This document shows positions 1 through 8,100 of a stretch of DNA of 30,158 bases, piece by piece. Position numbers and translations under genes: made by a program. Numbering within the stretch: position 1 is the first letter of the stretch; every line of letters begins with the position of its first letter. The DNA comes from Syntrophaceae bacterium UBA2280 (GTDB lineage: Bacteria > Desulfobacterota > Syntrophia > Syntrophales > Smithellaceae): positions 1-30,158 of the forward strand of contig DDWS01000053.1 of NCBI GenBank assembly GCA_002347685.1. Direction: 5' to 3'. The notes under the pieces were generated by a model, which did not search any database, was not told where the DNA came from, and saw only the letters and a list, made by a program, of their open reading frames with translations.

Positions 1-7
1 ACTCAGA

Positions 8-100
8 AGTGGATAGTGGATAGTGCGCGTATTGCGCGCAGGCGATAGGCCATAGGCCATAGGCGATGGGGCGTGCAGGCTATGGGCGATAGGTTCAAGG
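8..100. repeat. Heptamer tandem repeats, mixed array
   Basis: Positions 8-25 hold about 2.5 copies of AGTGGAT. Positions 40-67 hold four units of AGGCGAT or AGGCCAT. Positions 77-100 continue with AGGCTAT, GGGCGAT and AGGTTCA. All units are 7 bases long, and the last runs into the word used by the array near 18.15 kb. No gene is visible in 1-407; this stretch is non-coding repeat DNA. Confidence 0.8.
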
Positions 101-128
101 ACCAAAGCTAAAGGCCACCGCTAAAGTG

Positions 129-242
129 TCCCCCTTTTTAAAGGGGGATTCAGGGGGATTTTCGTGTGGTGCAAATCCTCCCCGACCCTCCTCGTGCCAC
201 CTCGTGTGACCTTCAGGTCATTAGGTGGTTAGGAAAGGAGGG
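129..242. repeat. Nested hairpin repeat cluster
   Basis: Positions 130-147 form a C5T3/A3G5 palindrome followed by a second G5 run. Positions 186-242 form a multi-part stem: CCCTCCT (186-192) pairs with AGGAGGG (236-242), CCACCT (197-202) with AGGTGG (223-228), and TGACC (207-211) with GGTCA (216-220) around a four-base loop. The poly-C/poly-G palindromes resemble dispersed intergenic repeats of Deltaproteobacteria (from memory). The stretch could also fold in RNA read through from rfbA. No coding potential was seen. Confidence 0.6.
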
Positions 243-250
243 GACGAAAA

Positions 251-407
251 GGTCCCCCTTTTTTAAGAGACTGTGTCATAATTGATTGTTGTGTCATTTC
301 GAAGCGAAGCGAGAAATCTTGTTTTCAATAAATTCATTATTTTAAGATTCCTCACATACGTTCGGAATGACAATTATTGCAATTGCAACACAGTTTTTAA
401 AGGGGGA
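251..407 (-). terminator. Long imperfect inverted repeat, probable terminator or MITE-like element after rfbA
   Basis: The core arms are 290-320 and 344-373 (about 30 bases, imperfect) around a 23-base loop; the arm termini read GTCATTTCGAAG and CGGAATGAC. Pairing continues outward through ACTGTGT (270-276) and ACACAGT (388-394). It reaches CCCCCTTTTTT (254-264) and AAAGGGGG (399-406), which abuts the rfbA stop. The position just after the last minus-strand gene suits a transcription end. The long arms and terminal motif also suit a small non-autonomous repeat element. Function is inferred. Confidence 0.5.
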
Positions 408-1301
408 TTATGGGTTATAAAAAGTATTTTTTTCTTTTAGAATTCTTTCCAGGTAGTCCCGGTAAGATGATTTCGGGGTGTCTTCAATGACCTGCTTCAT
501 TTTCTTTTTGTCGATAAAGCCTTTCCGGTAGGCTACTTCTTCCAGGCAGGCGATTTTCAGGCCCTGCCGTGCCTCCAGTGTGCCGATGAAATGGCTGGCT
601 TCCAGAAGGCTGGTGTGCGTGCCGGTGTCCAGCCAGGCAATCCCGCGCCCCAGGGGAACCACATGCAGGTCTCCGCGGCGCAGGTATTCCATGTTGACGT
701 CGGTGATTTCCAGTTCCCCGCGCGCCGAGGGCTTCATGGCTTTGGTGATCCGGGTGATGTCCCGGTCGAACAGATACAGGCCGGGAACGGCATAATTGGA
801 TTTGGGCTTATGGGGTTTTTCTTCAATGCTGATGGCTTTTCCTTCCGCGTCAAATTCGACCACGCCATAGCGTTCCGGGTCGGTGACGTAATAGCCGAAA
901 ATGACCGCGCCGCTTTCAAAGTCATCGACGATCTTGTTGAGGTCTGTCCTGCCGTAAAAGATGTTGTCACCCAGGATCAGGCAGACAGCTTCGCCGGCAA
1001 TGAATTCCTCTCCGACCAGAAATGCCTGGGCAATGCCTTTGGGCTCGGGCTGCACTTTGTAGGACAGTTTGATTCCCCATCTGTTTCCATCGCCCAGAAG
1101 CGCTTCAAAACGCGGCGTGTCCTGCGGCGTGGAAATGAGCAGGATGTCGCGAATGCCCGCCGTCATAAGCGTGGCCAGGGGGTAGTAGATCATGGGTTTG
1201 TCGTAAACCGGCTGCAACTGCTTGCTGGCCACAAGCGTCAGCGGGTAAAGCCGGCTGCCGGCTCCGCCGGCCAATACGATTCCTTTTTTAATGCCTTTCA
1301 T
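408..1301 (-). CDS. rfbA: Glucose-1-phosphate thymidylyltransferase
   Basis: This 297-residue protein joins glucose-1-phosphate to dTTP, giving dTDP-glucose and pyrophosphate, the first step toward dTDP-6-deoxy sugars in the cytoplasm. The nucleotide-binding motif GGAGSRLYPLT lies at residues 12-22, followed by KQLQPVYDKPMIYYPL (27-42) and the metal/sugar site LGDNIFYG with Asp111. Length is normal for RfbA/RmlA (about 290). The start has a GAGGTGA ribosome-binding site 3-4 bases upstream. rfbB is the usual partner but lies 1.2 kb upstream here, separated by an S23 gene and a toxin-antitoxin pair. rmlC and rmlD are absent from the window, so the final sugar need not be rhamnose. Confidence 0.97.
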   Translation of the reverse strand: MKGIKKGIVLAGGAGSRLYPLTLVASKQLQPVYDKPMIYYPLATLMTAGIRDILLISTPQDTPRFEALLGDGNRWGIKLSYKVQPEPKGIAQAFLVGEEFIAGEAVCLILGDNIFYGRTDLNKIVDDFESGAVIFGYYVTDPERYGVVEFDAEGKAISIEEKPHKPKSNYAVPGLYLFDRDITRITKAMKPSARGELEITDVNMEYLRRGDLHVVPLGRGIAWLDTGTHTSLLEASHFIGTLEARQGLKIACLEEVAYRKGFIDKKKMKQVIEDTPKSSYRDYLERILKEKNTFYNP

Positions 1302-1318
1302 TGTTCACCTCGGTGATT

Positions 1319-1362
1319 AGTGGATAGTGGATAGTGGATAGTGGATGGTGGATGGTGGATAG
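1319..1362. repeat. Heptamer array, left arm of S23 module 1
   Basis: Six consecutive 7-base units are present: AGTGGAT four times, then GGTGGAT twice, ending in AG. Positions 1340-1355 are a perfect 16-base inverted match to 1748-1763, so the two enclose the S23 gene. The array lies just upstream of the rfbA ribosome-binding site. Confidence 0.85.
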
Positions 1363-1390
1363 CTAAGGTCATCCATCAGCGAGCACCGAC

Positions 1391-1747
1391 TCACGCACAC
1401 TTTCTTTTTAATGACGTTATTAGTGAGTTAAGCATCTTTCGGATAATTGTAATTTCAGAATTTATCGTATTTTCGCCTTTTATATATCCCAATTTTTCAG
1501 CAATAATCATTTGTGTCTCCAGCTCGGATGCGGAACCTAAAGCAATATAAAGATACTGAATGAATTCTTTTGTGGAATTCCTTGATGCACCTTCGGCAAT
1601 GTTAGAAGGGATGGATACCACAGCCCTTTTAATTTGATTAGTTAAAGAATAAACCTCGTCCTTCGGAAAAATATTAGTTATTTCGTATACTGCCAAAGCA
1701 AGCGATATCCCCTTTTGCCAAACCTCTAATTCTTTATAATCCTTCAT
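1391..1747 (-). CDS. Four-helix bundle protein, S23/IVS family
   Basis: The 118-residue protein begins MKDYKELEVWQKG and carries the S23-family signature IPSNIAEGASRNSTKEFIQYL. This family was first known from ORFs in 23S rRNA intervening sequences and is related to the Avd accessory protein of diversity-generating retroelements. It forms helical bundles; its biochemical role outside those settings is unknown. A longer frame extends upstream to 1804, but those extra residues are translated from the heptamer repeat. The start at 1747 matches family N-termini, and GGTGGATGG from the repeat would serve as a weak ribosome-binding site. The gene is enclosed by inverted repeats (1340-1355 and 1748-1763) and looks like an inserted module. 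Confidence 0.88.
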   Translation of the reverse strand: MKDYKELEVWQKGISLALAVYEITNIFPKDEVYSLTNQIKRAVVSIPSNIAEGASRNSTKEFIQYLYIALGSASELETQMIIAEKLGYIKGENTINSEITIIRKMLNSLITSLKRKCA

Positions 1748-1763
1748 CCATCCACCATCCACT
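1748..1763. repeat. Heptamer repeat, right inverted arm of S23 module 1
   Basis: CCATCCACCATCCACT is the exact reverse complement of 1340-1355. It directly abuts the S23 start codon at 1747, so it lies in the leader of that gene. Confidence 0.85.
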
Positions 1764-1820
1764 GTTTCATCGCTACGCGCTACGAGACGAGAGCTTTTCT
1801 TCACAGATCATTGATTGTGG

Positions 1821-2201
1821 CTAAATAATTTTTCTTATTCTGATTTTATGGTTATCGATGATAATCAGACTGTTTGGTAAACTTGATTCTTGGACTTGCT
1901 CAAGAAGCCGTGAGATCGCTTCTTTTGAATTTTCGGTTGTTGTGGGCCAGACTCGCAAGCGGATTACACCATGATGCTTTCCTAAAGGGTACATGCGTGC
2001 ATCGGCAAAATCTTCATCATACGTGATAACGATTGCAGAATGTTCCTGTGCCCATTCATATAAAAAATTGTCTGATTTGCCTTGAAACCCCAACTCGTTA
2101 ACGTGCTGAATGGACCATTCGGGATGTTTCTGTTTTAACCAGGAAGCAACAGCAATCGGCACATTTTGATCAAGCAGAAAACGTAATGCTCCTTCACGCA
2201 T
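1821..2201 (-). CDS. DUF5615 PIN-like protein, probable toxin
   Basis: This 126-residue protein starts MREGALRFLLDQNVP. The acidic residues of the PIN-like (Mut7-C related) fold are visible in FLLDQN near residue 11 and ITYDEDFADAR near the middle. Members commonly pair with DUF433 proteins as type II toxin-antitoxin modules, with presumed RNase activity. An in-frame start at 2225 exists but has no ribosome-binding site. The ATG at 2201 has AGCAGG nine bases upstream, fits the family N-terminus, and overlaps the DUF433 gene by eight bases, which suggests translational coupling. It lies in the AT-rich island splitting rfbB from rfbA. Toxin activity is inferred from family and pairing. Confidence 0.85.
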   Translation of the reverse strand: MREGALRFLLDQNVPIAVASWLKQKHPEWSIQHVNELGFQGKSDNFLYEWAQEHSAIVITYDEDFADARMYPLGKHHGVIRLRVWPTTTENSKEAISRLLEQVQESSLPNSLIIIDNHKIRIRKII

Positions 2202-2415
2202 GTGCGAATACCTGCTCTTCATCAATTACTTGAGCCGCATACTGAAGAACGGAACGAATGGTTTCTACATTTAATTCAGGATACTCCTCAACAATTTTTT
2301 CAATTGTATACCCACCTGCAATCATTCCAAGAATATTTCGCACCATGATGCGTGTCCCGCGAATGACAGGTTTGCCGCCGCAGATTAAATGATTGATCTC
2401 TATAAAATCATTCAT
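2194..2415 (-). CDS. DUF433 antitoxin-like protein
   Basis: This 73-residue protein has the DUF433 signature GGKPVIRGTRIMVRNILGMIAGGYTIEKIVEEYPELNVETI, a small helix-turn-helix-like fold (quoted here as GGKPVIRGTRI plus EEYPELN). It is the expected partner and likely antitoxin and autoregulator of the DUF5615 protein encoded directly downstream with an eight-base overlap. A strong AAGGAGA ribosome-binding site lies five bases before the ATG, and a well-formed sigma-70 promoter lies 30-57 bases upstream. The module can therefore be expressed independently of the surrounding operon. Length is normal for the family (70-80). Confidence 0.87.
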   Translation of the reverse strand: MNDFIEINHLICGGKPVIRGTRIMVRNILGMIAGGYTIEKIVEEYPELNVETIRSVLQYAAQVIDEEQVFAHA

Positions 2416-2444
2416 ATTGTCTCCTTTCTTGATGTTTCAGGTAC

Positions 2445-2472
2445 ATTATAGCTCATTAAACCAAGTGTTCAA
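2445..2472 (-). promoter_or_regulatory. Sigma-70 promoter of the DUF433/DUF5615 module
   Basis: On the minus strand, TTGAAC (2467-2472) and TATAAT (2445-2450) are separated by 16 bases. The -10 is a perfect consensus match and the -35 matches four of six. Transcription would start near 2438, giving a short leader with the AAGGAGA site. Confidence 0.7.
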
Positions 2473-2515
2473 GCGATTTATCCTGAATCACGAGTTATGT
2501 GCTGATTTTATCTTT

Positions 2516-2550
2516 CACCATCCACCATTCACCATTCACCATCCACTATC
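2516..2550. repeat. Heptamer array overlapping the rfbB stop
   Basis: Five 7-base units run CACCATC, CACCATT, CACCATT, CACCATC, CACTATC. These are reverse-complement forms of the words at 1319-1362. The rfbB stop codon (2546-2548) lies inside the last unit. With the array at 1319-1362 this brackets the S23 plus toxin-antitoxin island in inverted orientation. Confidence 0.8.
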
Positions 2551-3619
2551 TATTCCCATACATTTTCTCATAGTACTCCCGGTAGGCGCCGCTGGTTACG
2601 GAGGTGATCCAGTCTTTGTTGTCCAGGTACCATTCCACGGTCTTGCGCATGCCGTCTTTAAAGTTTTCTTTGGGCGCCCAGCCCAGTTCGGTGCGAATCT
2701 TCGTGGCGTCGATGGCGTAGCGGCGGTCATGGCCGGCGCGGTCTTTCACATAGGTGATCAGGGAACGTCTCTCTTTATCGTCGGGCAGCAGGCCGACTTT
2801 TTCATCCAGGATGTCGCAGATGGTATGAACCACTTCAATGTTCTGCTTTTCGCTGTTTCCGCCGATGTTGTATGTTTCGCCGGTTCTGCCCTTTTGCAAA
2901 ACCGTCAGGATGGCTTCGCAGTGGTCGATGACGTAGAGCCAGTCGCGGACGTTCTTGCCGTCGCCGTAAACCGGCAGCGGCTTCCCTCCGAGAGCGTTGT
3001 TAATGATCAGGGGAATGAGCTTTTCCGGAAACTGGTATGGCCCGTAGTTATTGGAACAGTTGGTGATGAGCGTGGACAGGCCGTAGGTGTGGAAGTACGC
3101 GCTGACCAGGTGATCCGACGACGCTTTGCTGGCTGAATAGGGCGACCGGGGATCATAGGGGGTTGTCTCCTTGAAAGCACCGGTTTCCCCCAGCGAACCG
3201 TACACTTCATCGGTGCTGACGTGCAGGAAGCGGCAGGCATCTTTGGATGTGTCCGCCGAACCTTTCAGCCAGGTTTCACGGGCCGCTTCCAGCAGATTAA
3301 AGGTTCCGACAATGTTGGTCTGGACGAATTCGGCGGGACCGGTGATGCTGCGGTCCACATGGGATTCGGCGGCAAAGTGGACGATGGTGTCGATGTGTTC
3401 TTCGGCAAAAATCTTTCCGATGAGTGCGGCGTCGCAGATATCGCCTTTCACAAAGCGGTACCGGGGGTTTTTTTCAACATCCGTCAGGTTGCCGGGGTTG
3501 CCGGCGTAGGTCAGTTTGTCGAAATTGACGATGCGCAAATCGGGATGGTGTTGCAGGGTGTGGCGGACAAAGTTGGCGCCGATAAATCCGCAGCCGCCGG
3601 TGACGAGTAAGTTTTTCAT
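2546..3619 (-). CDS. rfbB: dTDP-glucose 4,6-dehydratase
   Basis: This 357-residue short-chain dehydrogenase converts dTDP-glucose to dTDP-4-keto-6-deoxyglucose using bound NAD. The Rossmann motif GGCGFIG is at residues 8-14. STDEVYG at 135-141 carries the Thr-Asp-Glu catalytic trio, and YSASK at 161-165 carries the Tyr and Lys. NNYGPYQFPEKLIPL is typical of RfbB/RmlB. Length fits the family (about 350). No strong ribosome-binding site precedes the ATG. The gene follows the EFR1-like gene by 30 bases. Its stop lies inside a heptamer array, beyond which the island separating it from rfbA begins. Confidence 0.97.
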   Translation of the reverse strand: MKNLLVTGGCGFIGANFVRHTLQHHPDLRIVNFDKLTYAGNPGNLTDVEKNPRYRFVKGDICDAALIGKIFAEEHIDTIVHFAAESHVDRSITGPAEFVQTNIVGTFNLLEAARETWLKGSADTSKDACRFLHVSTDEVYGSLGETGAFKETTPYDPRSPYSASKASSDHLVSAYFHTYGLSTLITNCSNNYGPYQFPEKLIPLIINNALGGKPLPVYGDGKNVRDWLYVIDHCEAILTVLQKGRTGETYNIGGNSEKQNIEVVHTICDILDEKVGLLPDDKERRSLITYVKDRAGHDRRYAIDATKIRTELGWAPKENFKDGMRKTVEWYLDNKDWITSVTSGAYREYYEKMYGNR

Positions 3620-3649
3620 GAATTTGATCCGTTTCTGGTTTGAGTATGT

Positions 3650-4468
3650 TTAGCTTAGTGAATGTTTCGGGCAACTGTCCTTGCTGCGGCAAATCATATC
3701 CTCCAGGGTAATGTCGGGATGATGATAACGCTTGCGGGTGATCGTTTCCGTGCCGTTTTGGATGGCACGCTGCGGGCACCAGTGAATGCAGGCCAGGCAT
3801 ATCTGACAGTGTTTGCCCCATTTTACCGTATCGGCAGTGACGCAGATGTTGTTTTCGGGACATATCCGGGCGCAAAGACCGCAGTGGTTGCATGCATCCG
3901 TCACCCAGAAGTTTTCGGGAACGCTGTTAAAAACCCTGTGACGCAACATGTTGCGAAAACCTTTCAGCCGCTTTCGCAGGGATGCAGACCCCGAAAAAGG
4001 CTGCCGTTCTTGTCTTTCCACGCAGTCCGCGATTTTTGCGACCTCTGAAGCGGCCGCCAGCACCCGCTTTTGTGTTTCCTCATCTGAATTGGTGGAATTG
4101 TACGGGGCAATGCTGTTTCCCGGCATGAGCACCGCGAAACCCGCCCGCAGGCGCTGCCCGTTTTTTCTGAGAATCCTGTCGAGCGTGAAATGGGAAAATC
4201 CCACATCCCCGTTATGGGTGGCAACCGCGTACACATAAGCGTCAGCCGGAAGATGTACCCGGCGCACCAGGCGCCGCATGATTTCCGGGGCGTCCTGACA
4301 GTTAACCGGGAAAACAAATCCGCAGGTGCCGCAGTCCAAATCAAAATGAGAACCCTCAAGCATCCGGCCGACGGAGTGGACTTCGGTTCCGGGCAGTTTT
4401 GCCGCGAGCAGCCTTGCGACGGCCAGTGAATTGCCGGTGCCGGTGAAGTAAACCAGGCTGTTTTTCAT
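3650..4468 (-). CDS. EFR1-type flavodoxin/ferredoxin protein
   Basis: This 272-residue protein has an N-terminal flavodoxin-like part (YFTGTGNSLAVARLL, residues 6-20). The C-terminus binds two [4Fe-4S] clusters: CNHCGLCARICP near 193-204 and CQICLACIHWCP near 221-232, both C-x2-C-x2-C-x3-C-P. The layout matches the EFR1 family, presumed cytoplasmic electron carriers in anaerobes whose partners are unknown. The first ATG is at 4468; an in-frame TTG two codons earlier is possible, and neither has a clear ribosome-binding site. It lies between the DUF218 gene (10 bases upstream) and rfbB, an unusual place for a redox protein. A role in reducing a sugar or polyketide intermediate is speculation. 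Confidence 0.85.
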   Translation of the reverse strand: MKNSLVYFTGTGNSLAVARLLAAKLPGTEVHSVGRMLEGSHFDLDCGTCGFVFPVNCQDAPEIMRRLVRRVHLPADAYVYAVATHNGDVGFSHFTLDRILRKNGQRLRAGFAVLMPGNSIAPYNSTNSDEETQKRVLAAASEVAKIADCVERQERQPFSGSASLRKRLKGFRNMLRHRVFNSVPENFWVTDACNHCGLCARICPENNICVTADTVKWGKHCQICLACIHWCPQRAIQNGTETITRKRYHHPDITLEDMICRSKDSCPKHSLS

Positions 4469-4478
4469 CTGCAAGGCA

Positions 4479-5123
4479 TTAATATCCTGTGGCCCATTCG
4501 TGCAGCAAACCGGCGTAGTTGTTGATCACCAACTTTGCCGCCTGGCTGCTCATCCACCACCGCGAGGGGTCATACACACCGGGGTCAACGGCAACAATTC
4601 CTGCGGGCACTTCCGGGCCCAGCGCCCGACGGTGCACAAGCCATGTTTTACGGGCATGTGTGGCCGGCGCCATGACGGTCACCCCTTTGGCACTGATGCC
4701 GCGCTGCCGCAGCGCATCGCGCACTGCGTGGGCCATGGCGGCGCTGCGGTGATTTTCTGTCGGGAAAGCAAAACATTCCACAATTTGATCTTCGGGGATG
4801 TTCAGGGAAATCATGCGATTGGCCGCTGATGATCTTCTGGTATTGCGCGACGCGCCGTCCCGTGCATGATATTCACGGATGCTGCTGATGAACAGAAAGC
4901 GGTAAATGCCCTGTTGAAACTCCGCGGCCGCCGCTTTGTAGACAATGTCCGGCATCCAGTCTTCTACTACAAGAATGTCCGCATCCGCCACTTTATGCGT
5001 TACCGCAAGGAAACGATGCGCATTGATAAAGAAAACGCCCAAAAACACGCCGAGGATCAAAAAAAGCAATCCCCATCCCTGCCAGGTCGGCAGCCAGATG
5101 GTTCGGGATTTAAAGAGCTTCAC
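4479..5123 (-). CDS. ElyC/SanA/YdcF-type (DUF218) membrane protein
   Basis: This 214-residue protein has one N-terminal membrane segment (about residues 16-35) and then a DUF218-like domain. ADADILVVEDWMPD and TVMAPATHARKTWLV fit the family's nucleotide-binding-like fold. E. coli ElyC and SanA affect envelope polysaccharide homeostasis and barrier function, but the reaction is unknown. The start is GTG at 5121-5123, and its GTGA overlaps the PKS stop by four bases. Translational coupling to the PKS is therefore likely, and a linked role at the membrane is plausible. Family assignment is moderate; function is not established. Confidence 0.8.
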   Translation of the reverse strand: MKLFKSRTIWLPTWQGWGLLFLILGVFLGVFFINAHRFLAVTHKVADADILVVEDWMPDIVYKAAAAEFQQGIYRFLFISSIREYHARDGASRNTRRSSAANRMISLNIPEDQIVECFAFPTENHRSAAMAHAVRDALRQRGISAKGVTVMAPATHARKTWLVHRRALGPEVPAGIVAVDPGVYDPSRWWMSSQAAKLVINNYAGLLHEWATGY

Positions 5124-8100
5124 GGCAGATGCCTTAAGATGATGTCGGCAACTTCATGGACATTGGGTTCATCGAGCATGTTCTGGCGGAATCCCGGAAC
5201 CTCGTGAACATGAAGTTCGCCGGCCAGCAGATCCGTCCATCCCAGCATCGGGTCCGGTATGAGTCCCCATGGTTGTCTCCGGGCGCGCAGGAAGACGACT
5301 TTGCCGTTGTACGGCATGGGGCGGTAGCGCAGCCACGCGCGGTCGTTCGCGTCGGCAATCTGTTCTAAGTGATACACCAAAGAATGTTTGCGGACCCTCA
5401 GCGGCCATCCGTCGGGCAGTCTGTCCATCAGGTTTTCTATTTTGTTTTGTGTCAGATCGCGCATTCTTCCGGCACGCATCATGATTCTCTGGAATTTATT
5501 TCTGAAGGGTTGCCCCGCCAGTTCCGCCCACTCCAGCGCAGCGCGGTCTTTGAGCCCATACCAGGCTTTCGAAAACAGCGTGATGCCTGGCAGGTAGGTG
5601 TTAAAAAGGTGGGTGGCCGAGTTGATCAGGACCAGCAGCTTCACTTCCTCCTTTTCCGCGCGCAGCAGATGCGCGATCTCCAGCGAAAGGTACCCGCCGA
5701 AACAGTACCCGCCCAGGTAGTAGGGTCCTTTGGGCTGCACGGACCGTATCTCCTGGAGATAATCACGCGCCATGTCCTCGACGTCGCGTTCTTCCACCGG
5801 TGTACCGTCCAGCCCCCGGCATTGGATTGCGTAAACCGGCCGATCGTTTTTTATGAGGTTTGCCAGGGGCTGATATTCAAGAATGTTTCCCCCGTGGCTG
5901 TGCAACAGGAAAAACGGTGGTTTCGAGCCCCCGGTGCTCAGAGGCACCAGGTAGGATGACGCGGTGCCGGACTTCCATTTTTCAATAAGTTTCAAAAACT
6001 CGCTGATGGTCGGCGCTTCAATGAGCGTAGCCAGGGGCAGGCGAATGCCGAAGGATTTTTCCAAATCGGTAATGATGCTCACCGCCAGAAGTGAATGCCC
6101 GCCTAATTCGAAAAAATTATCATTCAAACCGATGTGTGATGCACCCAGTGCCCTGCACCAGATATCCTTCAGCGCTTCCCCGGTGACCTGCTGCCTGACG
6201 GATTTTCTGCCGGAAAAAATATTGAGTGAACGCAAACTGATCGCGTCTCGCCAGGGGCGCGGTTTCGATTTTTCGCGCTTATCCTTTTGGTGTGTGTCCG
6301 GGCCGATCCAGTAATGCTGGCGCTCAAAAGGATACGCGGGCAGAGGAACGCGCGCCCGCTTTTCGCCTGCGAAGCGCGCGCCGTGATCCATCACGACGCC
6401 GTGACACCACAGCACCCCGAGCGCGCGCGTGAAAAAAGCCTGGTCGGGCACCCGCTGGTGCGGATGACGCGCCGATGCGACAGATGGAAGCTGGGAAACG
6501 GCATCCGCGTGCTGCCTCGCGATGGAGCACAGGGTGTTTCCGGGGCCCACCTCCAGCAGAACCGGCGATTCGAATCGCTGGGCCGCGGCAATCAGGTTAT
6601 CCCCGAAGCGAACGGTATTCCGCAGGTGGTCTGCCCAGCTCTTGGGGTCGCCCGCCTGTTCAACGGTCATCCAGCCTCCGGTGAGATTGGAAACCATGGG
6701 GAGCTGCGGGGGCTTTCCGGGTGTGCGGCGCACGATTTCCATGAAGGCTCTAGCGGCAGGTTCCATCGTGCGGGAGTGAAAAGCGTGTGAGGTTTGAAGC
6801 CGCCTGAACATGATGCCCCGTTCCTCCAGCTGCTTTTCAAAACTTTCTATTTCCTGCGACGGCCCGCTGACGACGGATATTCGCGGGGCATTGACGACGG
6901 CAAGATCGAGGCTTTCAGGGAGGATCTGCCGAACCTCGGATTCAGGCAAAGGCAGCGCGATCATCGTTCCGGGCGCCATCGACTGCATGATCCGGCCCCT
7001 TTTCCTGACCAGGTTCAACGCGTCTTTCAGGGAGAAGATACCCGCCTCACAGGCGGCAGCGTATTCCCCGATGCTGTGCCCCACAAGCGCCGACGGTTTG
7101 ATGCCGTGGGATTCCAGCAGCCGTGTCATTGCATATTCGAACGAAAATAACGCCACTTGGGAAATGGCCGTTTGATTGACCATCTCTCCGGTTTCCGCGT
7201 CATCGCCATACAGGATGTCGATGAGTGTCGCGTCGCCGTTCAGGGGGCCGAGCAATCCGGAACACTGTTTCATGCTTTCGCGAAACACCTCTTCGGCCTG
7301 GTACAGTTCAATGCCCATTTTTCGATACTGCGTTCCCTGGCCGGAGAACAGGAATATCAAGGGGCGGCTGCCGCGGTTTGCTTCACCCTCCGTGCGGTAA
7401 AGCGTGTTTTGTTCAGTCAGGCGAATCGCGGCGTTTTCGGCGCAATCGGCCACCACGCATTGCCGGTAGCGAAGCGGGATGCGGCCGTTCGCCAGCGTCC
7501 AAGCGGCATCCGCGATATTGATGTCTGAATGTTTCTTGAAATAAGCGGCAAGATTTTCACCCGCGGAAGCCAGCGCTGTGGGCGTTGCGGCCGAGATCGG
7601 GAAAAGGTGCCAGTGACGGGACGATGGGCTGCTTTCCGGCTGGTGGACGTATTCCTCGATAATTGCGTGCGCGTTGGTGCCGCCCAGGCCAAATGAGCTT
7701 ACGCCGGCAATGCGGCGGCTGTGACGCGGCTGCCACCAGTCCGTGAGCTTGTCGACCACATAAAACGGGCTTTCGGCCAGGCGAAGTTCCGGGTTGGGGT
7801 CTGCAAAATGGATGGTGGGCGGCAGCTGCCGATGCTGCAGGGCGCAGATGGTCTTGATGAGCCCCGCGATGCCCGCCGCCACGTCCAGGTGCCCGATATT
7901 GTTTTTTACCGAACCGATTCCGCAGAAACCGCGCTCGGCGGTTGTGCGGCGGAAAGCCTGGGTGAGTGCCGCCACCTCTATGGGGTCGCCCAATTGCGTT
8001 CCGGTGCCGTGGGCTTCGATGTAGCTGATTTCATCCGCGCTGACTCCGGCGATGGTCTGGGCCATGGTGACGAGTTCCATCTGGCCCTGCACGCCGGGCG

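Noticed and set aside
8..100. CRISPR array
   Set aside because: Repeat units are only 7 bases, with no spacers and no cas genes.
591..1316. A 241-codon open frame on the plus strand opposite rfbA
   Set aside because: It is fully antisense to a clear rfbA gene, with no recognisable protein pattern.
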